A stretch of 64,000 nt of DNA from Salimicrobium flavidum (lineage in GTDB: Bacteria > Bacillota > Bacilli > Bacillales > Halobacillaceae): positions 124,001-188,000 of the forward strand of contig NZ_FTOC01000002.1 in assembly GCF_900156645.1 (NCBI RefSeq). The letters are read 5' to 3'. How positions within the stretch are numbered: the stretch's first letter is position 1; every line of letters starts with the position of its first letter. Positions 35,523 through 44,513 of this stretch are shown piece after piece. Made by a program: the position numbers and the translations under genes. The notes beneath the pieces are model-generated. The model saw only the letters and a list, made by a program, of their open reading frames with translations. It ran no database searches and was not told the origin of the DNA.

Positions 35523-37306
35523 TGGCAGACAGGAAACATGCGCAATCCGCAGCGTTCACCGGTCGTCCGAAAGTGGATGATATGAAATCGACACTCCGGC
35601 GCATCTGGTCCTATATGATGCAGGAAAAAGGGAAGTTCTATTTTGTGCTCCTGGCGATTTTCATCAGTTCTTCTTTATCCCTCGCTGGTCCTTATCTGCT
35701 CGGGGTGGTGATCGATACCATCATACAAAATCCTGAAAGAAGCAGGGTGATGATGCTCCTCATATATCTTGGAGTTATCTATCTTTTTCAATCGGTATTC
35801 ATGTGGGTGCAGAGTTATTCGATGATTCAACTGTCCCAGAATACGGTGTACCGGATGCGGGAACATCTGTTCAATCATCTTCAGCATTTGCCGATGGCGT
35901 TTTTCCAGAAATATCAGCAGGGGGAATTGATGAGCCGCCTCACCAACGATATGGAGAATGTGAGTCGTACACTGAACTCTGCAGTTATCCAGTTCGTGAC
36001 GAGTGTTCTTACAATCGCCGGGACGCTCATCATAATGCTCGTGCTGAGTCCAATGCTTACGTTGCTGACGGTGACTGTCGTTCCAGTGATGTACTACGGG
36101 ATGAAATGGATCACGAAGCGGACCGGCACTTATTTTAAGAACCAGCAGAAAAATCTCGGAGAGGTGAACGGATACGCAGAGGAGATGTTTTCCGGACAGC
36201 CGATCGTAGCGATGTTTTCGAAGGAAGCAGACGTAGAGAAGGAATTTGCGGAGAAGAACGAGGCGCTTTATGAATCAGGGTACTGGGCTCAGGTGTATAC
36301 CGGGTTTATTCCGAAACTGATGAATATGCTGAATAGTCTCAGTTTCGCTATTATTGTCGGTGGGGGTGCTGTACTTGCTTTGAACGGGTTTGTAACGGTC
36401 GGTCTGATCGTCACTTTCACAACGTATTCGAGACAGTTCACCCGCCCCCTCAACGATCTCGCCAATCAATTCAACATGATTCTTTCAGCAGTAGCGGGGG
36501 CGGAAAGAGTGCTCAGTATCATTGATGAAGAAGCGGAAACGACGGATGAGAAAGAAGCAGTCGAAGTAGAAAATATTAACGGGGACGTTGCGTTTGAACA
36601 CGTTCATTTTTATTATGATCAGGAAGAAAAAGCGCTCGAAGACGTATCGTTTCACGTGAAACCGGGGAGCACCGTGGCTTTGGTAGGCCCGACTGGTGCG
36701 GGGAAAACTACTGTCGTTTCTCTACTGTCGAGGTTCTATGACGCGACAGAAGGCCGTGTTCGGATCGACGGGAAAGATATACGTTCGTTGAAGCGCTCCG
36801 CATTGAGGGAGCATATGGGTCTTGTTCTCCAGGATGCCGTCATGTTTCATGCGAGTATTCGGGAAAACATACGTTACGGGCGTCTTGATGCGACGGATGA
36901 CGAAGTGGAACAGGCAGCGATAGCCGCGCGGGCTGATGTATTCATAAGCAAATTTCGGTACGGGTATGACACGATGCTGGACTCCGATGGGAAGGGCATA
37001 AGCCAGGGGCAGCGTCAGCTTCTCTCGATCGCCCGTGCCATATTGAAGAATCCTTCCCTTTTCATTCTCGATGAAGCGACGAGCAGTATAGATACAGTGA
37101 CGGAAATCAAGATCAATGAAGCGCTCCAGACGTTGATGAAAGACCGAACCAGTTTCGTCATCGCCCACCGGCTGAATACGATCCGCAATGCTGACCTGAT
37201 TCTGGTGATGGAGCACGGAAGAATCGTGGAACAGGGCAGTCACAACGAGCTGGTCTCCTTAGGTGGGAGGTATGCGGATCTTGTCAGTAAGCAGGCTGCA
37301 CATTAA
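35522..37306 (+). CDS. ABC exporter half, catalytic subunit
   Basis: A 594-residue partner of the previous protein, with six helices (~35-320) and an ATPase domain (~355-590). Walker A is GPTGAGKTT, Walker B with the catalytic Glu LFILDEATSSID, and the switch His is in VIAHRLNT. The signature reads ISQGQRQ rather than SGGQ. Combined with the partner, one canonical and one non-canonical ATP site would form, as in BmrC/D or TM287/288. ATG 35522 overlaps the upstream stop (TGATG). The substrate is unknown. Confidence 0.9.
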   Translation: MADRKHAQSAAFTGRPKVDDMKSTLRRIWSYMMQEKGKFYFVLLAIFISSSLSLAGPYLLGVVIDTIIQNPERSRVMMLLIYLGVIYLFQSVFMWVQSYSMIQLSQNTVYRMREHLFNHLQHLPMAFFQKYQQGELMSRLTNDMENVSRTLNSAVIQFVTSVLTIAGTLIIMLVLSPMLTLLTVTVVPVMYYGMKWITKRTGTYFKNQQKNLGEVNGYAEEMFSGQPIVAMFSKEADVEKEFAEKNEALYESGYWAQVYTGFIPKLMNMLNSLSFAIIVGGGAVLALNGFVTVGLIVTFTTYSRQFTRPLNDLANQFNMILSAVAGAERVLSIIDEEAETTDEKEAVEVENINGDVAFEHVHFYYDQEEKALEDVSFHVKPGSTVALVGPTGAGKTTVVSLLSRFYDATEGRVRIDGKDIRSLKRSALREHMGLVLQDAVMFHASIRENIRYGRLDATDDEVEQAAIAARADVFISKFRYGYDTMLDSDGKGISQGQRQLLSIARAILKNPSLFILDEATSSIDTVTEIKINEALQTLMKDRTSFVIAHRLNTIRNADLILVMEHGRIVEQGSHNELVSLGGRYADLVSKQAAH

Positions 37307-37410
37307 GAAGATTTCGAAATTTTTCGTTTCGTTTTTCTTTCAATATGATACGATTAGAAAGGAAAACTTCAGAAATAAGCATTTTTTCTGAAAAAAGGGG
37401 TCGAGATGAA

Positions 37411-38703
37411 GTGGAACAACAACAGGAAACATTTGACGTAATCGGGGTCGGCATCGGCCCGTTCAATTTGAGTCTCGCTGCGCTCCTGGATACTCAGGAT
37501 GTGAAAGCGGCATTTTTTGAACAAAAATCGGAATTCGCCTGGCATCCGGGAATGTTGATCGAGGGAACGAAACTTCAGGTGCCTTTCCTTGCGGATCTTG
37601 TTACGATGGCGGACCCTACGAATCCTCACAGTTTTTTGAATTATATCAGTCAGCAGGGGCGGATGTATCAGTTTTATATATTGCAGCGTCTCGATATCCC
37701 GAGAAGGGAATACAACGATTACTGTAACTGGGCATCGAAGCGGATTGAGAGTTGCCGTTTCGGTGAAAAAGTTACAGGTATCCACCGGTTGGAGGATGGT
37801 AGTCACCGGGTGGACGTGCGGGAAGAAGCGACCGGAAGCGAAAAGTCCTTTTTCACAAAGCATGTGGTACTCGGTACCGGGAGCACCCCAGCGCTCCCGA
37901 AGGCACTACAGGGTATGCCGGAAGAAGACGTGTTCCACACGGCGGACTTCGAGATTCAGCGTCATACATGCCGGGATGCGAACCGGGTGACGGTCGTCGG
38001 CTCCGGGCAGAGCGCGGCGGAAGCTTTCCGTGAACTTCTTAAAGAACAGCGCACCTGCGGATTCAGCCTGGACTGGATCACACGGTCGCCGGGATTCGCC
38101 TCTATGGAAGAGTCGAAGTTGAATCTGGAACATTTTTCTCCGGATTATATCGATTATTACTACCCTCTTTCGCAGGAAAAAAAGGATGAGATTTTCGCTT
38201 CTCAAGGGTTGTATTACAAAGGAATCAGCGAACACACGATCAACGAAATATATAACATGATGTATGAATATACGGTGGGCGGTGAAGAGCTCGATGTCAG
38301 GCTTCTTCCGCTTACGAAAGTGACCGGTATCGAGCAGAAGGACGGGGAATATGAATTGACGTGTCATCATTATCAGAAAGAGGACACGTATTCAAAACGG
38401 ACGGATAAAGTGATTGTGGCCACCGGTTACCAGCCGAACGTACCGGAGTTCGTCCATGATTTATCCGATATCATCGAATTTGATGAATACGGTCGTTTCA
38501 AGGTGACGAAAGATTACCGTCTTGTGGAAAAAGGAGAAAATCCTTACGACATATTTGCCAACAGTGGAATTACGCACACCCACGGTGTCGGCTCCACCAA
38601 TCTCGGTTTGGCCGTCTTCCGTAGTAAAGTGATTGTCAATCAGTTGCTCGGAGAAGAAGTGTATACGGTACAGGACTCGTACGTTTTCCAGTCCTTTGAA
38701 TAA
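37411..38703 (+). CDS. L-lysine/L-ornithine N-monooxygenase family (siderophore type)
   Basis: A 430-residue flavoprotein of the SidA/IucD/PvdA family, which hydroxylates the side-chain amine of lysine or ornithine for hydroxamate siderophores. The FAD motif is GVGIGPFNLSLAAL, the NADPH motif VVGSGQSAAEAF, and the late motif VIVATGYQPNVPEF. A likely -10 TATGAT near 37335 puts RNA start close to 37345, so GTG 37411 (after AAGGGG) is preferred to ATG 37345. No siderophore synthetase or transporter lies nearby, so it may belong to a split pathway. A clear Fur box was not seen. Confidence 0.85.
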   Translation: MEQQQETFDVIGVGIGPFNLSLAALLDTQDVKAAFFEQKSEFAWHPGMLIEGTKLQVPFLADLVTMADPTNPHSFLNYISQQGRMYQFYILQRLDIPRREYNDYCNWASKRIESCRFGEKVTGIHRLEDGSHRVDVREEATGSEKSFFTKHVVLGTGSTPALPKALQGMPEEDVFHTADFEIQRHTCRDANRVTVVGSGQSAAEAFRELLKEQRTCGFSLDWITRSPGFASMEESKLNLEHFSPDYIDYYYPLSQEKKDEIFASQGLYYKGISEHTINEIYNMMYEYTVGGEELDVRLLPLTKVTGIEQKDGEYELTCHHYQKEDTYSKRTDKVIVATGYQPNVPEFVHDLSDIIEFDEYGRFKVTKDYRLVEKGENPYDIFANSGITHTHGVGSTNLGLAVFRSKVIVNQLLGEEVYTVQDSYVFQSFE

Positions 38704-38733
38704 CCATCCGCCTGTGTGCGGGTGGTTTTTTTG
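38703..38733 (+). terminator. Terminator after the N-monooxygenase
   Basis: ACCATCCGC pairs with GCGGGTGGT (one G-U pair), followed by T8. Confidence 0.85.
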
Positions 38734-38949
38734 TTGTGGTTTTCATACCTTGGCGGGAGGGTATGCCCGCTTTCATCGTTGTGTTCGAAATTCTCGCTGA
38801 ATGTATGACCACGATGAAAATTCTTTTATATTGCGTTCGTACGTACCTGACTGTAGAAGAACCCGACGATTCATCTTTTTATGGTATTCGCTGGAAGATA
38901 TCAGCAATGGATGCAACGAAATGGTTCTCCTTTTTTCGTTAGTCCAGTC
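38734..38949 (+). other. Noncoding stretch with one imperfect hairpin
   Basis: No credible gene: the 68-codon frame here has no ribosome site or known motif. An imperfect inverted repeat (TTTCATCGT at 38771-38779 with ACGATGAAA at 38811-38819) is followed by TTCTTTT and could be a second terminator. The carA promoter begins at 38950. Confidence 0.4.
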
Positions 38950-39014
38950 TTGACAAATATCTTATTTGATAAGATAATAGCATAAATATTCATCGAATAT
39001 AATAATTATGCACA
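38950..39014 (+). promoter_or_regulatory. carA promoter with ARG-box-like sequences
   Basis: TTGACA (38950-38955), 18 bp, GATAAT (38974-38979). Directly downstream, GCATAAATATTCAT (38980-38993) and ATAATAATTATGCAC (39000-39014) resemble the AT-rich ARG boxes bound by ArgR/AhrC in Bacillus and are arranged as an inverted pair. Repression by arginine of carAB-argF is the expected outcome. Confidence 0.65.
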
Positions 39015-39030
39015 TAGATGGGGTGGTTAT

Positions 39031-40092
39031 ATGAAAGGTGTCATTCAGCTTGAAGACGGACAGTTTTTCGAAGGACATGCATCCGGTGAATGGGCGTCTC
39101 CGGTCGAGGGAGAGGTTGTTTTCTATACGGGAATGACCGGTTATCAGGAAGTCCTCACAGACCCTTCCTACCGTGGTCAGATCGTCGTTTTTACGTATCC
39201 TTTGATAGGTAATTACGGCGTTTCCGATAGCGGTAGTGAAAGCGAAAAACCGCAAGTGAAAGGGGCGATCATGTGGCAATGTTCAGATGAGGACAGTCAC
39301 TACCAGGCGGATCAGTCTCTGGCTGCTTACATGGAAGAAATGGATATTCCATACTTAACGAATATCGATACGAGAGAGATTACGAAAGCGATTCGTACGA
39401 AAGGGACGTGTCGGGCGAGTATAGCGAATACGCCTTCCGCCCCTGCACCCTTAGAGGCTGCGGGGCAGGTTTTTGAAGTGAGCAAGGAAACAATAGAAGT
39501 TCACGGTGATGGAGGTACTCATCTCGTACTTATAGATTTCGGATGGAAGCAGTCGATTCTGGATAAATTGCTCGCCGGCGGAGCGAAAGTGACGACCGTT
39601 CCTTTCCGGAGTATTGCTGACATTCACGGAATGAAGCCGGATGGGATTGTTCTTTCGAACGGACCCGGGGATCCGAAAGATGTCACAGGTCACTTGGGAG
39701 AACTCAAAGCACTTCTCGACGAGTATCCGGCTTTCGGTATCTGTTATGGCCACCAGGTGATATCTCTCGCCTACGGAGCGGATACGGAAAAACTTCCTTT
39801 TGGTCATCGGGGGGCCAATCATCCGGTGAAAGATTTGAAGGACGGTCATGTATTCATAACGTCTCAGAATCACAACTACGTAGTGACCGGGGAGAGTCTC
39901 GAGGACACTCCGCTCGAAGCTCGTTTGGTCCATGTGAATGATGGATCTGTAGAAGGTGTGGTGCACAAAGAGAAACCGATTTTCAGCGCTCAGTTCCACC
40001 CGGAAGCGAATCCGGGACCTGAAGATGCTGAATGGATGATAGATGAATTTTTCACAATGGTGCAGAAGGTAGGGGTGACGACATATGTCTGA
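39031..40092 (+). CDS. carA: Carbamoyl-phosphate synthase small subunit, arginine-specific
   Basis: A 353-residue glutaminase subunit that supplies ammonia to CarB. The N-terminal CarA domain has GEVVFYTGMTGYQEVLTDPSYRGQIV. The class I amidotransferase domain (~165-350) has the nucleophile Cys in AFGICYGHQV and the His-Glu pair in QFHPEANPGP. Clustering with carB and argF, and the ARG-box-like promoter, mark it as the arginine-pathway enzyme rather than the pyrimidine one. It overlaps carB by 8 nt. The ribosome site is GGGGTGG. Confidence 0.95.
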   Translation: MKGVIQLEDGQFFEGHASGEWASPVEGEVVFYTGMTGYQEVLTDPSYRGQIVVFTYPLIGNYGVSDSGSESEKPQVKGAIMWQCSDEDSHYQADQSLAAYMEEMDIPYLTNIDTREITKAIRTKGTCRASIANTPSAPAPLEAAGQVFEVSKETIEVHGDGGTHLVLIDFGWKQSILDKLLAGGAKVTTVPFRSIADIHGMKPDGIVLSNGPGDPKDVTGHLGELKALLDEYPAFGICYGHQVISLAYGADTEKLPFGHRGANHPVKDLKDGHVFITSQNHNYVVTGESLEDTPLEARLVHVNDGSVEGVVHKEKPIFSAQFHPEANPGPEDAEWMIDEFFTMVQKVGVTTYV

Positions 40093-43072
40093 AAAAGTAC
40101 TCGTGATCGGCTCTGGACCGATTATCATAGGGCAGGCGGCTGAATTCGACTACTCCGGGACTCAAGGATGCCTGGCACTGAAAGAGGAAGGGTACGAAGT
40201 CGTGCTTGTCAACAACAACCCGGCGACGATCATGACCGATCCTGAGATTGCGGATAGCGTTTACTGTGAGCCGCTCACAATCGAAAGTATCGAAACGATC
40301 ATCCAGCAGGAGAAGCCGGACTCTCTGCTTGCGGGTCTCGGCGGACAGACGGCGTTGAATCTGGCAGTGGAGCTGCAGGGAGCAGGGATTCTGGATAAAT
40401 ATGATATGAAAGTGCTCGGAACATCCATCGACTCTATTCAAAAAGGAGAGGACCGGGAGCAGTTCCGTCAGGTGATGAATGATACGGATCAGCCTGTGGT
40501 GGAAAGTCAGGTCATTACAACACTTGATGCTGCCCGGTCTTTCGCGGCTCATATCGGTTTTCCTGTCATCAGTCGCCCTGCGTATACCCTCGGTGGGCGC
40601 GGAGGCGGTGTCGCCTACAATGAAGACGATCTCGAAATACTGATGAAGGATGGACTGAAAGCGAGCCCCATCTCCCAGGTTATTTTGGAAAAAAGTATAG
40701 CAGGGTTCAAGGAAATCGAATATGAAGTGATGCGGGACAAAGACGGCATATGTATCTCGGTCTGTAATATGGAAAACATCGATCCGGTCGGGGTTCATAC
40801 GGGGGATTCGATTGTCACAGCCCCTTCGCAGACGCTGACGGATAAAGAATATCAGATGCTCCGGACCTCGGCTCTTACGATCGTCGACAGTCTGGAAGTA
40901 ATCGGTGGCTGTAACGTACAATTCGCTCTCGATCCGAACAGCCGGCAATACTATGTCATCGAAGTCAATCCTCGGGTCAGCCGCTCCTCGGCTCTCGCTT
41001 CGAAAGCGACGGGCTATCCGATTGCCAAAATGGCTGCAAAGCTAGCTCTCGGATATCGGCTGGATGAACTGATGAACCCTCTTACAGGTTACACGTACGC
41101 AAGCTTCGAACCCACGCTTGATTACGTCGTCGTCAAATTCCCGCGCTGGCCTTTTGATAAGTTCAAAGACGCCAATCGTACACTCGGGACGAAAATGAAA
41201 GCTACAGGAGAAGTCATGGCGATTGAACGTACACTTGAAGCGGCCTTCCAGAAAGCGATCGACTCATTGGACCAGACGTTGCCGACCTTCGCGGCGATTA
41301 ATGATGCCTGGGAGCATATCGAAGCTCCGACCGATGCAAGATTTTTTGCGATTCTTGACTTGCTGCGTCAGGGAACCTCGATGGAAAAGATTTTTGATGC
41401 GACCGGAATCGATCCGTTTTTCCTTCATACCTTCAGTCGTATGATCGACTGGGAGAAACGTCTAGCTGGTGATACTTCGGTGGTAACAGTGAAGCAGGCG
41501 AAACTCTATGGAGTCTCGGATACGAAACTTGCCGAAGTGACCGGGATCCCGGTGGAAGAGTGGGCGTCGTTCAGAGCTACTCACGATATAACCCCTTCTT
41601 ATAAAATCGTCGATACGTGTGCCGGGGAATTCGAAGCCGAAACGAATTATGTCTACAGCACGTACGCAGGGGTCACGGAAATAGAACCTCTGAAAGCGGA
41701 GAAGAAAGCGTTGATCATCGGTGCGGGGCCGATTCGTATCGGTCAGGGCGTAGAGTTCGACTACAGCGCGGTCAAAGCTATCGAAAGTCTTCAGAAACAA
41801 GGATATACGACGGTGATGATTAATAATAACCCGGAAACCGTCAGCACTGACTATGAAACGGCCGACCGGCTATATTTCGAACCCTTGAAACTCGAGAATA
41901 TTCTCGATATCGCTGCCTTTGAACAAGTGGATATCGTTTTCACCTCTTTTGGCGGTCAGACGGCCCTGAACGTGACGGAATCTATCGAAAACCACGGCTA
42001 CAAAGTCGCCGGTGTACCTGCTTCCGTAATCGAGAAGCTTGAAGATCGTGAAGCTTTCTATGATCTGTTGCAGAGCATCGATGTTCCTCATATCCCGGGG
42101 GAAATGTGCCATTCTGCGCAAGAAGCGAGACAGGCCGCCGATTCATATCAGTACCCGCTTCTCTGTCGTCCTTCTTACGTCATCGGAGGTCAGGGGATGG
42201 TAGTGATCCATTCGAAAGGAGAACTCGAAGCGGCTCTAGAGGAAACGGAAGCGAAGCACTATCCGCTTGTGATGGATCAGTTCATCACCGGGGAAGAAAT
42301 CGAAGTGGAACTTGTCAGCAATGGTGAAGAGGTCTTCATCCCCGGCCTCATGGCTCACATCGAAGAGGCGGGCGTCCATTCCGGAGACAGTATGGCTGTA
42401 TTCCCGGCTGAAGTGGATGAAGGCATCAGTGGACAGATAGAAAAGTACGCGGAAAAGATTGCGACTCATGTAAATTACAAAGGAATCATGAACATCCAAT
42501 TTCTTGTGAGCGGGGAGGAGGTCTTTGTACTGGAAGTGAACCCTCGTTCAAGCCGTACAGTTCCGATTGTCAGCAAGACAGCTGCTGTACCATTGATCGA
42601 CTGGGCCGTGCAGGCGATGATCGATGAAACGATGACCTTTCCGGCAGCGAAGCCGCACATACCTTATATTGCGGTGAAGTTTCCCGTGTTCTCCTCCCAT
42701 ACCCTGGCGGAACTCGATCACAAGCTTGGCGCGAATATGATGTCGACAGGAGAAGGGATGTATCTCGGGAAAACGAAAGAACAGGCGCTGGCGAAAGTGT
42801 TTGAGCATCTCCCTTATCCGGATGATCCGGCGAGTTTTGATGAGGAGAAGGATGAGGATTTCGACACGTGGCTAACCTCGAAATCCGCCACCGTCTATCA
42901 TAACGAGGCGGAAACGGAAGAAGCGAAACGAAAGCGCATCGAGGCTTTGAAAGCGGGGATCACCATTTTCAGTAACAAAGCCACCTATCAGGCGTATAAA
43001 GATAGCATGGAGCATCGTAATAAAGAAAGGATTGCCCTTGTGCAACCTGTGAAAGACGGGGTGAAAGTATGA
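40085..43072 (+). CDS. carB: Carbamoyl-phosphate synthase large subunit, arginine-specific
   Basis: A 995-residue synthetase with two homologous ATP-grasp halves (1-~550 and ~551-935). It makes carbamoyl phosphate from bicarbonate, ammonia and two ATP. Typical blocks are GSGPIIIGQAAEFDYSGTQ, EVNPRVSRSSALASKATGYP, GAGPIRIGQGVEFDYSAVKA and EVNPRSSRTVPIVSKTA. The C terminus is short (Escherichia coli CarB has ~1073 residues), so the MGS-type allosteric domain that binds UMP or IMP is largely missing. This is expected for an arginine-only enzyme. The stop overlaps argF by 4 nt. Confidence 0.95.
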   Translation: MSEKVLVIGSGPIIIGQAAEFDYSGTQGCLALKEEGYEVVLVNNNPATIMTDPEIADSVYCEPLTIESIETIIQQEKPDSLLAGLGGQTALNLAVELQGAGILDKYDMKVLGTSIDSIQKGEDREQFRQVMNDTDQPVVESQVITTLDAARSFAAHIGFPVISRPAYTLGGRGGGVAYNEDDLEILMKDGLKASPISQVILEKSIAGFKEIEYEVMRDKDGICISVCNMENIDPVGVHTGDSIVTAPSQTLTDKEYQMLRTSALTIVDSLEVIGGCNVQFALDPNSRQYYVIEVNPRVSRSSALASKATGYPIAKMAAKLALGYRLDELMNPLTGYTYASFEPTLDYVVVKFPRWPFDKFKDANRTLGTKMKATGEVMAIERTLEAAFQKAIDSLDQTLPTFAAINDAWEHIEAPTDARFFAILDLLRQGTSMEKIFDATGIDPFFLHTFSRMIDWEKRLAGDTSVVTVKQAKLYGVSDTKLAEVTGIPVEEWASFRATHDITPSYKIVDTCAGEFEAETNYVYSTYAGVTEIEPLKAEKKALIIGAGPIRIGQGVEFDYSAVKAIESLQKQGYTTVMINNNPETVSTDYETADRLYFEPLKLENILDIAAFEQVDIVFTSFGGQTALNVTESIENHGYKVAGVPASVIEKLEDREAFYDLLQSIDVPHIPGEMCHSAQEARQAADSYQYPLLCRPSYVIGGQGMVVIHSKGELEAALEETEAKHYPLVMDQFITGEEIEVELVSNGEEVFIPGLMAHIEEAGVHSGDSMAVFPAEVDEGISGQIEKYAEKIATHVNYKGIMNIQFLVSGEEVFVLEVNPRSSRTVPIVSKTAAVPLIDWAVQAMIDETMTFPAAKPHIPYIAVKFPVFSSHTLAELDHKLGANMMSTGEGMYLGKTKEQALAKVFEHLPYPDDPASFDEEKDEDFDTWLTSKSATVYHNEAETEEAKRKRIEALKAGITIFSNKATYQAYKDSMEHRNKERIALVQPVKDGVKV

Positions 43073-44016
43073 GTGTGGAAATAGAACCGAGACAGGGAAA
43101 GATTTCTTTCCAGGGGAGACACTTGCTGACCTGGAAAGATTACAAAAGAGAAGAGATTGTTCATCTGCTGGAGAGAGCAGTGGAATTGAAACAGAAGCCC
43201 TATTCAGAAGCATTGGCACAGAAAACCCTGGCGATGATATTCGAAAAATCATCCACCCGTACGCGCGTCTCTTTTGAAGTAGGGATGACGCAGCTCGGTG
43301 GGACGGCTATCAACCTGAACAGCCGGGACATGCAGCTCGGACGCGGAGAGACGATTGCTGACACAGCCCAGGTGCTGTCGAGATATGTGGACGGAATCAT
43401 GATCCGGACAGATTCTCATCAGAAACTACAGGAACTGGCTGCGAACGGAAACGTACCTGTCATCAGTGGACTGTGCGACATTTATCATCCATGCCAGGCA
43501 CTCGCGGACATGCTTACCATCTATGAGCAGAAAGAAAAACTTTCCGGCGTGAAGCTTGTTTATACAGGAGATGGCAACAACGTCGCCCATTCCCTCATGA
43601 TAATCGGCGCGATTCTCGGACTAGAAGTCGTAGTCGCTTCCCCTCCGGGCTATGAACCGCTGGGATTCGTGACGGAAAATGCCCGGGAGCTTGCGGAGAC
43701 GAACGGTGGGAGTGTAACTATTACAGCTGATGTGGAAAAAGCCGCAGAAGACGCCGATGTGCTGTACGCTGACGTCTGGACGAGCATGGGCCAGGAAGCG
43801 GAAGAAGCAGAAAGGAAAAAAGCTCTTTTCCCTTATCAGGTAAATCAGAACCTCGTGGATATAGCGAAACCGGACGTGAGTGTGCTTCATTGTCTGCCGG
43901 CTCACCGGGAAGAGGAGATTACCGCGGAAGTGATCGATGGTCCGAATTCTGTCGTTTTCGATCAGGCCGAAAATCGTCTGCACGTCCAAAAAGCGATTAT
44001 GGAAGCCTTGCTTTAA
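43069..44016 (+). CDS. argF: Ornithine carbamoyltransferase
   Basis: A 315-residue transferase that makes citrulline from ornithine and the carbamoyl phosphate produced by CarAB. Carbamoyl-phosphate motif SSTRTR, ornithine motif HCLPAHREEE, and YHPCQALADMLTI are present. It overlaps carB (ATGA), so the three enzymes are cotranslated. Biosynthetic use (argF) is favoured over deiminase use (arcB) because of carAB. The stop codon directly abuts an R3 repeat at 44016. Confidence 0.96.
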   Translation: MSVEIEPRQGKISFQGRHLLTWKDYKREEIVHLLERAVELKQKPYSEALAQKTLAMIFEKSSTRTRVSFEVGMTQLGGTAINLNSRDMQLGRGETIADTAQVLSRYVDGIMIRTDSHQKLQELAANGNVPVISGLCDIYHPCQALADMLTIYEQKEKLSGVKLVYTGDGNNVAHSLMIIGAILGLEVVVASPPGYEPLGFVTENARELAETNGGSVTITADVEKAAEDADVLYADVWTSMGQEAEEAERKKALFPYQVNQNLVDIAKPDVSVLHCLPAHREEEITAEVIDGPNSVVFDQAENRLHVQKAIMEALL

Positions 44017-44190
44017 GCTCTGTTATCGTTCCTTGTGGATATTCATAACTGCGGGTGGAAGCTTGCCGCGGGCATGGCGGAAACTTCCCGTTTCTCCCTC
44101 TGGTCGATACGGGTGATTTTCCTTCCATGCTCGTTCCGCAGGCGTCCCCACCTTCCGTTCCTATCATCAACAATAGGCTTTAATAGAGCT
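44016..44190 (+). mobile_element. R3 repeat copy b
   Basis: Related to 6495-6658 over its full length, with ends GCTCTGTTA (44017-44025) and TAATAGAGC (44181-44189), one mismatch. No clear target duplication is visible, so it is older or was not inserted by itself. The interior reads GGTGGAAGCTTGCCGCGGGC, then CCGCAGGCGTCCCCACC, a long imperfect stem. It abuts the argF stop codon. Confidence 0.6.
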
Positions 44191-44224
44191 ATTCTTTTAT
44201 GAAAAGCATATAAAAAAAGCATCA

Positions 44225-44411
44225 GACAAAACGAATAACAATGATCAATAACCGAACATTCGAGACGATGCCCATTATTTTGTAAAGAACAACACAGAGA
44301 ATCCGGCGGGTAAAGCATGTGCTGAAAACTCCATGACCAGGCGATCTGCTTGATCATGGTGGCTTGAGGCCGTGCCCGCGGAAAGCGATGTGTTGTTTTT
44401 TTAGTTTTGTC
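44225..44411 (+). repeat. R2 repeat copy b with GACAAAAC ends
   Basis: GACAAAAC (44225-44232) and GTTTTGTC (44404-44411) form inverted ends. The interior has TGCTTGATC and GAGGCCGTGCCCGCGGAAAGCGATG, shared with copies at 1-93 and 61811-61994. It is noncoding. Together with R3b it fills the 494-nt gap between argF and the nucleotidase gene. Confidence 0.55.
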
Positions 44412-44513
44412 CTGGTGTAGGAACGAATTGTTTTTTTGGTATTCACTTATCTGTCATATTTGATATAATGTAACTGTGTTTTTTGAAAGCGAATTCAAAG
44501 AGGAGGGGACATG

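Noticed and set aside
38736-38942. 68-codon frame upstream of carA
   Set aside because: It has no usable ribosome site, starts within the tail of a terminator, and overlaps an inverted repeat. No motif was seen.
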